Assembly (NCBI GenBank): GCA_964644845.1
Contig: CAZXXS010000006.1
Coordinates: forward strand, 1-62,369
DNA length: 62,369 bases
Direction: 5' to 3'
From: Geothermovivens sp964644845
Lineage (GTDB): Bacteria; Zhuqueibacterota; Zhuqueibacteria; Oleimicrobiales; Geothermoviventaceae
The notes beneath the pieces were generated by a model, which was not told the DNA's origin, searched no databases, and worked only from the letters and a program-made list of their open reading frames with translations. Of this stretch, positions 8,994 to 19,093 are shown piece by piece. The translations under genes and the position numbers were made by a program. Each line of letters begins with the position of its first letter. The stretch's first letter is position 1.

Positions 8994-9974
8994 TTACTTC
9001 GAAAGGTCGGTTACTTCCAGGTTGTCGAAGTAGGTCACCGCATCAGCCTTGGTCCAAAGACCGACCTTGCCGCTGCTCGTGAAAGTGTCGTCGACGACGT
9101 CCAGGTACTTCTTGCCGTCGTACCAGCACTGAATGTGGTTCCCTCGTTGCACAACGCGCAGGCTGTGCCAGACACCGCTGGGGATTTTCACCGTGGCACT
9201 TTCCAGCATTTTGCGCACACCGTTCACGACCTTGTAAACGCGGTAGTTACTCTCCAGCGGGTTGGCACGGCAGATGTAGTAGTTGTTGGCATCCTTGTAG
9301 CGCCACACCGGACCGCCACCGCGGTCCTCACGCCCTTTGACGGGTTTGAACTTGACCTCGATTTCCAGATCTTTGTAGTCCGTGTCTTCAGCAACGGCAA
9401 GGTTGAAGTGGTAGCCGGCACCGTAGGAGGAGGTTTGCGCAAGCACGTGCGTGCCGCTCGGCGCTGTGGAATCTTCGAGCACTTTCCAGACACCCGGTTT
9501 TCCCCTACCCGTCAAGTACACGCCCCAGCCGTGAGGTACCGTACCCACAGCATCGGACTCAAATGTCCATTCGCGTTCGTTTTCCTCCTCCCTCTCTTCG
9601 GCCTCTTCGCCTTCTTCCCTTTCCTCTTCCCCCTCTTCACCCACGGCTTCCTTGCCCTCGCGCTCTTCTTTTTCCTCCTCCATGGCTTCAGAAGATTCGC
9701 CCTCTTCCTCAGCCTCTTCAATTTCCAAAATCTTCCCTTCTTCGGAAACGGTTACCTCCTTCTTTTCTCCACCGGTCTGGATCACGACTTCGTACTCGTC
9801 ACCTTCTTTCTCGCCGTTCAGAATCTTGGCACCTGGAAACTGTTTGTGAATGGCTTCAACAACCTTCTTCGGCAACTTTTCGCTTGTCTGTCCCGACGAA
9901 CAACCACCCAGGCCAACAGTACTCCAGGCGATCAGCAGAACCACAAGCGCAAGGCTTCCCGCGATCTTCCTCAT
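8994..9974 (-). CDS. Lipoprotein: PepSY-like domain, long acidic linker, concanavalin-like domain
   Basis: This 326-residue protein has a lipobox LGGC (Cys25) and a strong AAAGGAGG ribosome site. Residues about 33-80 (VVEAIHKQFPGAKI...YEVVIQTGGEKKEVTVSEEGKILEIE) look like the PepSY-like/DUF2874 fold of periplasmic binding domains. Residues about 80-137 are an almost uninterrupted glutamate tract with Gly, Arg and Lys. The C-terminal 190 residues (WTFESDAVGTVPHGW...VGLWTKADAVTYFDNLEV) resemble LamG/3-keto-disaccharide hydrolase-type beta-sandwiches. A cell-surface glycan-binding or glycan-processing role is inferred. The acidic linker is unusual and may bind cations or keep the two domains apart. 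Confidence 0.75.
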   Translation of the reverse strand: MRKIAGSLALVVLLIAWSTVGLGGCSSGQTSEKLPKKVVEAIHKQFPGAKILNGEKEGDEYEVVIQTGGEKKEVTVSEEGKILEIEEAEEEGESSEAMEEEKEEREGKEAVGEEGEEEREEGEEAEEREEENEREWTFESDAVGTVPHGWGVYLTGRGKPGVWKVLEDSTAPSGTHVLAQTSSYGAGYHFNLAVAEDTDYKDLEIEVKFKPVKGREDRGGGPVWRYKDANNYYICRANPLESNYRVYKVVNGVRKMLESATVKIPSGVWHSLRVVQRGNHIQCWYDGKKYLDVVDDTFTSSGKVGLWTKADAVTYFDNLEVTDLSK

Positions 9975-10422
9975 GGCCCACTCCTCCTTTTGGTTGATTC
10001 TCCGCTTCCCCGGCGCACTTCGGCTTTACTGCACCTAATGTAGCCTGTCAAGATGAAGTTTCGATGAAAAAAGCGCCGATCAAAAGGTTTCTTGCAAACT
10101 GTCAGAGGAGAGAAAACCTCGGCCAGGGACTCCCCCATTCGCTTTTCACGCACACTGAGAGCGGTTCCGCTTCTGCCGGTCAGATTATTCCCAGGCTAAC
10201 GTGGAAATTCAAAGACTGTTTCCCGGTTCGTGGTGATTTCCAATCCGCAGACGATCTGGCTAGAGAGCCGTTGGACCAGGTTGTCCTTGCAAAACTCGTT
10301 TTGACGGGACTTCACCTGAAACAAGCTCGAGGTTGAATCTCGCGGGGGGTCCACAAATAGCCCAATCTTCCCCCTTTGCCCACGGGGATCGGTCTCTACT
10401 GCGCAAGTGAATTTCCGCTTCT
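9975..10422. other. Intergenic region with one promoter candidate
   Basis: About 450 bp between two minus-strand genes. Apart from the TTGACA-based promoter at 10023-10051 I see nothing I can name; short frames here lack ribosome sites. Confidence 0.4.
10023..10051 (-). promoter_or_regulatory. Candidate promoter of the acidic lipoprotein
   Basis: A perfect -35 TTGACA (10051-10046) is followed after 17 nt by a poor -10, TAAAGC (10028-10023). It lies about 50 nt upstream of the ATG at 9974. The -35 is convincing; the -10 is weak. Confidence 0.35.
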
Positions 10423-12801
10423 TCACGGGCTCACGAGACGCACGTTGACGGGTGGGCTGGGGGGGGCGAGGTCTTGTTCAGGTGCCCTGGATCCCGGAGC
10501 AGTGTACGACCAAGACGGGTCCCCAACCGGCTGGTCGTTACGCGCGTTGACGGGCCAAACGCCGCTCACACGAAGCGTGTAGTGTCGGCCAGGCTCATGC
10601 CTCTCGGTCGTCAGCTCGACAAACCGCGGGTTGTCCAGGCGTTTCGCCGCAAGCACCGTGATCGGTGGTTCAATCTGGTAGTTGTGGGTGTTCTCGGCCG
10701 TGGCTCGATCCACATTCAGATTGAATTCGATTTTCAAATGGCCGAGATCCACAATTTCCAGTGAAAGAATTTCGAGAGGCACTGCCGGAGCAGGAGTGTC
10801 GACGACAAGCTGCGAGGTTTCCCGGCTCAGGTTGCCGCTCTTATCCATCGACAGAACGGTGTAGCGGTAACGCATCCCCCCAAAAAGGTTCTCGTCACGG
10901 TAGGTTGGTTGGTCGGTCGTGCCCACCACAACGCCGTCGCGCTTTACCAGGTAGCGGACCGCTTCGTCCCCGTCGGATGCCGGAGGCCCTGGCAACCACA
11001 CGAGGACCACATGGTCCTCGGCGACTTCGGAAGCCTGCAGTTGCGACGGCGGTTCTGGAGGCACGAGGTCCAGCGCGTCAGCGTCTTCCCAGAACTGCCA
11101 CGCGTTGAAATCGTAGACAGCCCGTCGGCCGTGCTTGGACAGCACCATCACGTTGTCGCGCCAGCTAATCAAGTGGTTACCGGCGTAGTCGATCGTCTCC
11201 ATTCGCTTGAATGGGAAATTCCAGACCCGCTGACCACCTTTCAGCCCCCCCTGTCCGTCGTTTTCGATCACTTCTCCCTTGCTCGTCACCATTCTCTGCA
11301 ACGACAGGTGCGTGTTTGCCCGCACCGCACGCTTGAAATCCTCCCAAGAATCGTAGTCGACACCCTCCAAATCCACCTCTACTCCAGCACCGATGGCAAT
11401 CATCACTTTGCCCTTTTTCAGAAAACGCCACCCGCCGCTCTGCTCATCTCGATCGAAACGATCACGAGGGCTCAAAATGTACGTCGTCGACCCCTCCGAC
11501 GCAACGACGTTGCGGTACTGGAAGAAAGGTCCACCAGCTTCCCAATTCATGTTCGTTTCTTGGAGATTGATCCCGTGTCGCCCGACGAAAATGACGATCG
11601 GTACTTCCCCGCTTTCAGGATCCGGTGCCACGTTCAACTGCCAGCCCTTCGTTGCACACCCTCCGCCCAAATTGAAGTACTTGGTGACGTACGTAACCTT
11701 ACCTTTGCCGGGTTCGTGCAACATTGGGTTGTACTCCATGTGGATGTGCCAGTAGTCGTCAGGCTCGTCGCTCAAGTCGACCAGATCTTGAATGATGTCC
11801 GGAGTACGGTAAGGCGACACAAGGGCGTCTCGCGAGGGAAACACAGGCCTCATCCGATTTTTGAAACCGAAAAAGAGGAATTCGCTGGAGCTCCTCTGCT
11901 CACCCATGGGACAACTCGCCCGTCCCTGAGCGCCACCGTGCTGGTCTGCGCTGTAGTCCATGAAATAGTCCAGCAGCCAGAAATCCAGCATCATGCGGGC
12001 GCGGTTTTTCACGTCCGGGTCCTCGGCGAAATCTGACAACACGTTCAGAGCGGTCAAAAACGGATGCGTGTACCAGTTGGAATCGAACTCGCGGTAGTCC
12101 GGGGAACTGTACTCTTTGGTCCTAACCCAGCTGTCGAAACGGCGCATGAGCCAGTCACGCGTAAACTGGAGTACGTTGTAGCGGCCGCCCCGTTTGTACG
12201 TGTGTCCGTTGTAGGTAAAGTCATCCCAGAAAGCACCCATGTACTCACCGGAAGGTCGCGTCCAACTGCCATCGGGTTGCTTCACGCCGTACACAAATTC
12301 GGCGTCTGGATCAAAGTGCTCGCAGTAGAGGTAAGTGCCGGCTACGGCGCAGATCTTCTGATTTGGGTTCCCAGCGATTAAGAATCCGGAGTCGTCGATG
12401 TGTTGTTTCTTGAATTCGCGAACGAGGAGATCGTAATCGTCGCTGCTGATTTTGTCCGGGTACTGAAGCAACACACGAAGCGCTAGCACGTTGTCCAAAT
12501 GCACGGAGTAGAAGAACCCGACCGTGGCATCGTCGTAGCCGTTTACGCTCGGGTCTTTGATCACGTTCTTGGCACCGTAGACCATGGCCTGAATGATGGT
12601 GTGGACCCAGTCCGGGTGGATCCCAAGCTCAAGGTAGCCCCACAAGCCGTTGCGTTGCAGCTGGTAAACGCCGTTGCGGCAGTCCTGAAAGTACTGTTGT
12701 TGACGCTGTTCAAAGGTGAGTGGTGTTTGTCCAAACACAATCCTGGCAAACACAGAGACGACGAGTGCTGCACAAAGGATGCCGATTCTTCTGATCGCCA
12801 C
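10423..12801 (-). CDS. Secreted polysaccharide lyase/heparinase-like protein with FnIII and Ig-like domains
   Basis: The 792-residue protein starts at GTG 12801, which has AAAGGAGG 9 nt upstream, and opens with a signal peptide ending IVFGQ. Residues about 35-340 are alpha-helical with repeated aromatic/His/Asp motifs (YFQDCRNGVYQLQRNGLWGY; WYTHPFLTALNVLSDFAEDP). Residues about 360-600 are beta-rich, with catalytic-looking Tyr/His/Arg residues (HIHMEYNPMLHEPGKGK). This toroid plus beta-sandwich order is that of heparinase/alginate-lyase-type enzymes; I cannot name a family. A fibronectin III-like domain (about 625-720; PPEPPSQLQASEVAEDHVVLVW) and an SbsA-like Ig domain (about 725-790) follow. 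The substrate is unknown. It may belong with the glycan-degrading set of the window. Confidence 0.65.
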   Translation of the reverse strand: MAIRRIGILCAALVVSVFARIVFGQTPLTFEQRQQQYFQDCRNGVYQLQRNGLWGYLELGIHPDWVHTIIQAMVYGAKNVIKDPSVNGYDDATVGFFYSVHLDNVLALRVLLQYPDKISSDDYDLLVREFKKQHIDDSGFLIAGNPNQKICAVAGTYLYCEHFDPDAEFVYGVKQPDGSWTRPSGEYMGAFWDDFTYNGHTYKRGGRYNVLQFTRDWLMRRFDSWVRTKEYSSPDYREFDSNWYTHPFLTALNVLSDFAEDPDVKNRARMMLDFWLLDYFMDYSADQHGGAQGRASCPMGEQRSSSEFLFFGFKNRMRPVFPSRDALVSPYRTPDIIQDLVDLSDEPDDYWHIHMEYNPMLHEPGKGKVTYVTKYFNLGGGCATKGWQLNVAPDPESGEVPIVIFVGRHGINLQETNMNWEAGGPFFQYRNVVASEGSTTYILSPRDRFDRDEQSGGWRFLKKGKVMIAIGAGVEVDLEGVDYDSWEDFKRAVRANTHLSLQRMVTSKGEVIENDGQGGLKGGQRVWNFPFKRMETIDYAGNHLISWRDNVMVLSKHGRRAVYDFNAWQFWEDADALDLVPPEPPSQLQASEVAEDHVVLVWLPGPPASDGDEAVRYLVKRDGVVVGTTDQPTYRDENLFGGMRYRYTVLSMDKSGNLSRETSQLVVDTPAPAVPLEILSLEIVDLGHLKIEFNLNVDRATAENTHNYQIEPPITVLAAKRLDNPRFVELTTERHEPGRHYTLRVSGVWPVNARNDQPVGDPSWSYTAPGSRAPEQDLAPPSPPVNVRLVSP

Positions 12802-13532
12802 AGGGATCAACCTCCTTTCGCGGTTCCGTACCCCACGTCCGGATTGGAGGCCCAAGCTTCCCGTAATCTCAATGTGCGTCGCCTTGTGTCCCTGCACGTC
12901 ACCTCCCAGCTGATGTTCTACCTCTTTGCTATTTCGGGAACGTCATTCCAACACGTAATCACCTCTCCCGCTGCAAGCTTAACTCGCCGCGGCGCAGGAG
13001 TGATGTTCAAAAACTGTGCTAACCGTTCCCATCCGGTCGCCTTGCATTTTGTGATCTGGGAAACATCTCGGTTCGCGAGATTGGAACCGTGTGCGACATT
13101 CGACGTGAAAGTGTGTGAAGTGTGGGGATTTTTCGGCAGTGGGGGCCAGGAAAGGACTCAGTTTCCGCAGAACCAGAGCCTTGGTGGTACAACTGTAGTT
13201 GGAGGTGTGAGATGGGTTCGTCTCACACGTCCGGATTCTCGTAGGGGTAGCGAACACCACGTCCAACACGACTGCACAGCCCACGACTCTCTACCTCGAT
13301 TCCGCATCCGGAGTACGCGTAGCACGGTACCCCCTACTCCTGTCCCGTCTGGGGTTCAGCCGACGGGCCAGCAGAATCGCCGTTAACGGAGAAGGGGTTG
13401 GACATTTCAGTCGAACGTTTTAAGACAGGATTCGCGCAGAACAGATCCGCTACCTCCAGGTGGTAGTCTGCCGTTTTGCAGACCGAGGAAGGGCGGGGTC
13501 AACTGGGGTTAACCTAACGCGGAGGTAAAGCC
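12802..13532. other. Divergent intergenic region, nothing firmly identified
   Basis: About 730 bp between divergently transcribed genes, so it must hold promoters for both. A weak TTGGAC/TTAAGA pair with 16-nt spacing lies near 13398-13425 on the plus strand. I see no operator, RNA gene or convincing small frame. Confidence 0.4.
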
Positions 13533-16500
13533 ATGAGACGTTCGCTTCTGGCAGCTTTGACGGTTGTCGCCGTGTCCCTCGGCTATTTGACGGGGGCAGA
13601 GGCACAAACGTTCTCCAAGATCAACGTGCCCGGTTTCGGCGACCCAAAAAACAAGTACGCGTTGTCCATGTTGAACTTCAAGGACCGGGTGTACGTGGGC
13701 ACACTGAATGCCTCCTTCGCCCTTACACCCGACCAACTCGACACCGTGCTGCAGCAGTACGGTGACCTCGTGGCACGCGGCCACAACACGGTGGAGATCT
13801 TCCTCGACTCCATCCGGATCGACGGCAAGCCGCTGTGGGACTACATCGTGACCGACGGGGCTGAAATCTGGGAACGAGACGGAGGCACCTGGACGAAAGT
13901 CCTGGACATGGGCGATGAAATGGCCACGTTGCCCAACATCGGCATCCGGAGCTTGATTCAGTACGACACCCTGCTGGTAGCGGGCACGTTGACCAAAGGG
14001 CAAGCTCAGATCTGGACGAGTCCGGACGGCCACAACTGGTCGCTGTTCCACACGTTGCCTGGTGCAAACTTCTCGGCGTGGAGCATGGCTGTTTGGGAAG
14101 GCAAGCTCTACGTTGGAACCGCGAACCGTGACGGCGCACAGGTGTGGTCATACGACGACGCCGACGGTTGGGTGCAGGTGTACGACTTCACCGGAACGCC
14201 TAATTTCGCTGTCAGTGCCATGGCCGTTTACCGCGACGAGCTTTACTTCGGCACTCTGAACGCGATGACCGGCTTCGAAGTCTGGAAAATCGATGACCAC
14301 CACAACGTGACGAACGTCTTGAGCGGCGGCATTGATGGCGAACGGCATCTGGGCGTCTACTCCCTGTACCCCTACCGGGATGAACTCTACCTGGGCACGG
14401 CCAGTGCGTACGAGGGATTTGCGCTTTTGCGCTACAACCCGTGGAACGGCTGGCGACGCGTTGATGGCAATGGCTTGGGCGACCGTTCCAACGCAATCGC
14501 TTCGTCGATGACCGAGTACTGCGGCAGGTTGTTTCTCGGCACGTTCAACACCGGTTTGTGGGAAGCTGACACACTGGCCTTGCCGCCTCTCGACCAGGGT
14601 GGCCAGCTGTGGAAATCCGACAACGGCACCGCCTGGGATCAGGTGGAGGCCAACGGCTTTGGCGACTCGCTGAACACCGGCATGGAAAGCATGACGGTGG
14701 CAAACCAAAGGCTGTACGTGGGAACAGCTTCGAACCTTTTCCTCGGTCCGGGTACCGAAATTTGGGCTTCCGAGGAAGGTGCACTACCAGTTGCTAAGTT
14801 CAATTCCAACAGAAATGTGGGTTACCCGCCCCTCGACATCCAGTACGCCGACGAATCCACCGGCAGACCAACCTGGTGGCACTGGTGGCTGGGCGACCGC
14901 ACGGAAACGGATCAGCGCGCACCCCTGCACCGTTACTGGAAACACGGGACCAAAGACGTTTCCCTGGCAGTAGGTAACTCCTGCGGCACGGACACAACCA
15001 CCGTCGAGAATTTCATCGACGTGTACGGACCGTGTTCCGGCTACGCGGAGCTGGTGCTGATCGACTCAAGCGCTTCCTTCGAAGACGAAAATTGGAGCAA
15101 CGCCATCGACGGCGACACCTACGGTTGGGACGGCACCGTAACTACGGACGATTCACCCCCGTGGGCCATCTTCGCCTTTAAGGACACGTCCGTGCAAACC
15201 GTCAAGGCCATTCGGTTGCTCACCGACACCCACGTGAACCCGAAGTACCGCAACCGTCTTGTTACCAAGTTCCACGTGGACGTGTCCACCACCGGGCTGG
15301 ACAGCTCCGACTTCACGACAATTCTGTCGGCCACCCGGAACACCGGCGATTGGGTAACCTACGAAATTGACCCGCCGGTGGAAGCCAAGTACATCCGCTT
15401 GGTTCTGGACGAACCAACCTCCGGCTGGCGCCAGATCGGCGAGTTCGAGGTTCGGATTGTGCGGCCTTGCATCAGTGAACTCCAGAGCACCATCCAGGCC
15501 ACTTCACCTCACCTCGCAGACGGCGTTGATTCCTCGATCGTAACCATCACTCTGGTCGACACCGCGGGCAACCCCGTCACGGGTGTCCCACCGGAAGACT
15601 TTCATCTCTTTTGCCTGTGGGAGAACGATGGGGAGTTCGGCGCCGTGGCCGAAACTGACTCTCCGGGCGTGTACCAAACGACACTACGCACAACCCACGC
15701 AGGCACCAAAACGCTGCGCGCCGTCGTCTGGGGAGCTGTGATCCAGACTACGACACCTGGCACCCTAACGCCTTGTGAAGTCGAGTTCCTTGAACCGTAC
15801 TCCGTCGAAATGCCGCTAACCCTGGTCGAGAGCTCCGACGCCTGGCCTGGCGAGGGCTGGGACAACCTGATCGACGGGGACATCAGCGGCTGGGACGGTA
15901 CTGTGACGGCTTACGGCAATCCCTGCTACGCCATCCTTGCTTTCGCCGACGGCGGTGTGCACTACCTGGCCGATCTCCAGCTGAAGACCGACACCGGCGT
16001 CGGCTACGAGAAGCGCTGGGTTCGCCGCTTCCACCTCGACGTCTCCGCCACCGGCACCGACTCGGCCGATTTCAAGACCGTTTTTACCGGCAGCATTCCT
16101 AACGGCGAGTGGAACAAGTACCGCCTGCCGGCAGTGCCCGCGCGTTACGTCCGGCTGGTGGTTGACATGCCAGGCACCGGCTTCCGCCAGCTGGCCGAGA
16201 TGAAGCTGCGGGTTCTGACCAAGGTCCAGCCGTTGCCAGAGGCGCCAATTCGCCTGATCGCCAGCAGCGACGCCTGGCCTGGCGAAGGCTGGGACAACGC
16301 CATCGACGGCGACACTGAAGGGTGGGACGGCACTGTCACGGCCATGGGCGATCCGCCGTGGGCCATCTTCGGTTTCGGCGACGGTGTTACCAAGACAATC
16401 GACAAGGTCGGGCTGCTGACCGACACCGGAGTGGGCTATGAGAGCCGCTGGGTCACCAAGTTCGAGATTCAGGTGTCGACTACTGACACGACGGACTCGG

Positions 16501-16997
16501 CTTTCACCACGGTTCTGGTGGCTACCAAACGCGAGGCCGCCAATGAAATGGAGTACTTCCAGTTCAGCGAACCTGTTCAGGCCAAGTACGTGAAGCTGAT
16601 TCTGCTCGAGCCCTCCAGCGGCTTCCGCCAAATCGGAGAGTTCGAAGTGCACGAGGTCATCCCGGGTGAACCGATCCTGGCCGAGAAAAAAGCGGGCGAG
16701 TTCGAGGCAGGCTTACCGACAACATTCGACGTCGGCCGTGCATACCCGAACCCGTTCAACCCGGAAACCCAAATTCCTTACCAGCTGCCCGAGAAGTCGC
16801 ACGTGCGGATCACCATCTTCAACGCACTCGGCCAACAGGTGGCCACGCTGGTCGACGCTGACGTCCCAGCTGGTTACCACAGCGTCCGCTGGAACGGCCG
16901 CGACGCGCTCGGACAGGTTGTGCCCAGCGGTGTGTATCTCTACCGCTTCGAGGCAGGCAATGTTGTGAAAGTCGGTCGGCTCTTGCTGCTCAAGTAA
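13533..16997 (+). CDS. Large secreted protein: beta-propeller-like, PKD, three discoidin-like repeats, sorting tail
   Basis: The 1154-residue protein begins at ATG 13533 behind GGAGG, with signal peptide MRRSLLAALTVVAVSLGYLTGAEA. Residues about 30-420 hold repeats of 'L.VGT.....G..VW..DDG..W', suggesting a beta-propeller. About 420-500 is PKD-like (YPPLDIQYADESTGRPTWWHWWLGD). Three F5/8-type-C (discoidin-like) modules follow at about 505-645, 765-905 and 910-1050, each with 'W.N.IDGD..GWDGTV' and ending '.G.RQ..E......'. An invasin-like Ig domain (about 655-750) separates the first and second. The last 90 residues, with 'YPNPFNPETQIPYQLPEKS', form a FlgD-Ig/type IX-like sorting tail. Probably a cell-surface carbohydrate-binding or adhesion protein; no catalytic residues are apparent. 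Confidence 0.8.
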   Translation: MRRSLLAALTVVAVSLGYLTGAEAQTFSKINVPGFGDPKNKYALSMLNFKDRVYVGTLNASFALTPDQLDTVLQQYGDLVARGHNTVEIFLDSIRIDGKPLWDYIVTDGAEIWERDGGTWTKVLDMGDEMATLPNIGIRSLIQYDTLLVAGTLTKGQAQIWTSPDGHNWSLFHTLPGANFSAWSMAVWEGKLYVGTANRDGAQVWSYDDADGWVQVYDFTGTPNFAVSAMAVYRDELYFGTLNAMTGFEVWKIDDHHNVTNVLSGGIDGERHLGVYSLYPYRDELYLGTASAYEGFALLRYNPWNGWRRVDGNGLGDRSNAIASSMTEYCGRLFLGTFNTGLWEADTLALPPLDQGGQLWKSDNGTAWDQVEANGFGDSLNTGMESMTVANQRLYVGTASNLFLGPGTEIWASEEGALPVAKFNSNRNVGYPPLDIQYADESTGRPTWWHWWLGDRTETDQRAPLHRYWKHGTKDVSLAVGNSCGTDTTTVENFIDVYGPCSGYAELVLIDSSASFEDENWSNAIDGDTYGWDGTVTTDDSPPWAIFAFKDTSVQTVKAIRLLTDTHVNPKYRNRLVTKFHVDVSTTGLDSSDFTTILSATRNTGDWVTYEIDPPVEAKYIRLVLDEPTSGWRQIGEFEVRIVRPCISELQSTIQATSPHLADGVDSSIVTITLVDTAGNPVTGVPPEDFHLFCLWENDGEFGAVAETDSPGVYQTTLRTTHAGTKTLRAVVWGAVIQTTTPGTLTPCEVEFLEPYSVEMPLTLVESSDAWPGEGWDNLIDGDISGWDGTVTAYGNPCYAILAFADGGVHYLADLQLKTDTGVGYEKRWVRRFHLDVSATGTDSADFKTVFTGSIPNGEWNKYRLPAVPARYVRLVVDMPGTGFRQLAEMKLRVLTKVQPLPEAPIRLIASSDAWPGEGWDNAIDGDTEGWDGTVTAMGDPPWAIFGFGDGVTKTIDKVGLLTDTGVGYESRWVTKFEIQVSTTDTTDSAFTTVLVATKREAANEMEYFQFSEPVQAKYVKLILLEPSSGFRQIGEFEVHEVIPGEPILAEKKAGEFEAGLPTTFDVGRAYPNPFNPETQIPYQLPEKSHVRITIFNALGQQVATLVDADVPAGYHSVRWNGRDALGQVVPSGVYLYRFEAGNVVKVGRLLLLK

Positions 16998-17023
16998 ACA
17001 GTTCCGTTACCGCAACCGCGAAG

Positions 17024-17052
17024 GGGAGCGTCCAGCTGGGCGCTCCCTTTTT
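17024..17052 (+). terminator. Rho-independent terminator
   Basis: GGGAGCG (17024-17030) pairs with CGCTCCC (17041-17047) across a 10-nt loop and runs into TTTTTC. It lies 27 nt after the stop of the discoidin-repeat gene. Confidence 0.8.
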
Positions 17053-17413
17053 CGTTTCGTTCAGACTTCTCGACGGTTCGCGCTGGAAATGAACACAAGC
17101 CGTCCACACCCACCGACGCTTCAGAAAAATTCGTCGAAAAATGTTTTGCCCTTGCCTGTCGACACGCCAAACCGAGCACGGTTCACAGGACCCACCCCGC
17201 CACGTTGGAAATGAAAACGCGCTTGCCGCCGCAACGTGGCCAAGGCGAACAACCGTCCCTCGGCCACTGCACCGGGCACCAGGGTTCTTTTCCTACCGAA
17301 TCACCCGCCCTGCTCTTGCTTTTCTCCGCTGCAAACCGTAAACTCCGCTGTCCAGGAAGTTCGTTGACAAACCACCTTTTTGTCCAACCATGCCACGCCG
17401 GAGGAAACAGTCC
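17053..17413. other. Intergenic region, nothing identifiable
   Basis: About 360 bp between the terminator and the M14 peptidase. It presumably holds that gene's promoter, but I cannot point to clear -35/-10 boxes. Confidence 0.4.
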
Positions 17414-19093
17414 GTGGAACGTCTGTACCGCTGGTTTTTTGCCCTTCTGCTCCTTTTCGCCACGTCGCTGCCCACCGTTCTGGCTCAGGAAACCGTTCTG
17501 ACCGTGCCGGAGAAAACGCACTACCGCCAGACATCCCGTCTTGCCGACGTGGAACACTTCTTTGACGAGCTTCAGCAAAAAAGCGATCTGTTGGTGCTGA
17601 GGCGTCTGGCAACCAGCGTGGAGGGTAGACCCGTCTGGCTGGTCGTGCTCGGGGATCCGCCACCAGCATCCCCAGTTGAAGCCCTGACCGCGAGTAAATT
17701 GACCGTTTACATCGAGGCAAACATCCACGCTGGCGAGGTCGAGGGCAAGGAAGCCTTGCAAATGTTGGCACGCGACATCGTGTCCGGCCCCCTGCGCCAC
17801 CTGCTGAAACACCAGATCCTGCTCTTTGTGCCCGTCCTGAACCCAGACGGTAACGAGAAAATTAGTCCCGCCCACCGGCGGAACCAAGTAGGACCCGAAG
17901 GAGGCGTGGGACTACGCACCAATGGTCAGGGTCTCGATCTGAACCGCGATTTCGTCAAACTGGAAAGTCCGGAAATTCGAGCGGTTGTTGATCTTCTCAA
18001 CCGCTGGGACCCAGCACTTTTTGTGGACGTTCACACAACCAACGGCTCTTACCACCGCCACGTAGTCACCTACGCGATTCCCCACAATCCAAACACCGAT
18101 CCAGACGTCACCCGGTACCTCCGCGCGGCACTTCTTCCTTGGGTTGCTGAGCAAATGGCTGAGCGCTACGGCAACCCGATCATCCCGTACGGAAACTTTC
18201 GTAACCGAGCTGTTCCGGACAGTGGCTGGTCCACCTTCGGCCCAGAGGCGCGCTACGGAACCAACTACGTTGGTCTGAGGAATCGACTCTCGATTTTAGT
18301 CGAGAACTACGCTTACGCCCCGTTTGAAGAGCGCGTGAAGGGGTGCTACCAGTTCCTTCGAACAGTTCTGGAGTACACGAACGCCCACAGTAGCGAAATC
18401 CGTCGGGTACTGAGACAAGTCGACCGAAGGACGGCAACTGCAGCAGTGGGACGAAGTTTCGGGATCCGTTTCCGGGCCGAAGCTTTCCCCCAGTCGTTCA
18501 CACTGCGAAGCTACGTCTTCCGGGTAGACACGGCGGGCGGCCAGCGTCGCGTTCACAAAACCGACACCCCGCGTACCTACCGGCTTCGCTTCTACGGCCG
18601 CTTCGTTTCGACAGATTCCGTTTTTCTGCCGCACGCGTACTTGATCGACAGGCGTTTCCCCCACGCGGCAGCTCACCTTGCAGCGCACGGCATCCCGGTT
18701 TACGTCTTGCGGGACAGCCTCCGAGTACGGATCAGCCGGTTCCGCTACACACACGTTAAGACGCCAACCTTGCCATTCCAGGGTCACTGGCTCCTGAGCG
18801 TAGAAGGCAAAGAAGACACTTTGGAGACGACCTTTCCGGCGGGCACGTACGTGGTCCCCCTCAAGCACCGATTGGCACCGCTGGCCGCCTGGCTTTTGGA
18901 ACCGCGCAGCCCAGACGGCTTGCTGGTGTGGAATTTCTTTGATCGGTCCTTACGAGCGGGCGAGTGGAGCCGGAGACTGGGTGTGTACCCCGTTGCGAGA
19001 GCTCTGCAACCCGTGCTTGCTTCCAGAGTCCAGCTCACGATCCGCCGGCACTCTTCTGGCCTCGACCCTGCTGGAAATGAACGAGCTCCCTGA
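17414..19093 (+). CDS. Secreted M14 zinc carboxypeptidase
   Basis: The 559-residue protein starts at GTG 17414, preceded by GGAGGA at 8 nt. The upstream ATG at 17390 has no ribosome site. The signal peptide ends PTVLAQ. The peptidase M14 core shows the zinc motif NIHAGEVEG (His105, Glu108), the third ligand His207 in FVDVHTTNG, substrate-binding Asn-Arg in LDLNRDF and the catalytic Glu297 in LSILVENYAY. Family knowledge: metallocarboxypeptidases that trim C-terminal residues, here outside the cytoplasm. The C-terminal 240 residues are beta-rich and not assigned; they include 'VYVLRDSLRVRISRF'. The 3' end overlaps the convergent TPR gene by 59 bp. Confidence 0.87.
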   Translation: MERLYRWFFALLLLFATSLPTVLAQETVLTVPEKTHYRQTSRLADVEHFFDELQQKSDLLVLRRLATSVEGRPVWLVVLGDPPPASPVEALTASKLTVYIEANIHAGEVEGKEALQMLARDIVSGPLRHLLKHQILLFVPVLNPDGNEKISPAHRRNQVGPEGGVGLRTNGQGLDLNRDFVKLESPEIRAVVDLLNRWDPALFVDVHTTNGSYHRHVVTYAIPHNPNTDPDVTRYLRAALLPWVAEQMAERYGNPIIPYGNFRNRAVPDSGWSTFGPEARYGTNYVGLRNRLSILVENYAYAPFEERVKGCYQFLRTVLEYTNAHSSEIRRVLRQVDRRTATAAVGRSFGIRFRAEAFPQSFTLRSYVFRVDTAGGQRRVHKTDTPRTYRLRFYGRFVSTDSVFLPHAYLIDRRFPHAAAHLAAHGIPVYVLRDSLRVRISRFRYTHVKTPTLPFQGHWLLSVEGKEDTLETTFPAGTYVVPLKHRLAPLAAWLLEPRSPDGLLVWNFFDRSLRAGEWSRRLGVYPVARALQPVLASRVQLTIRRHSSGLDPAGNERAP

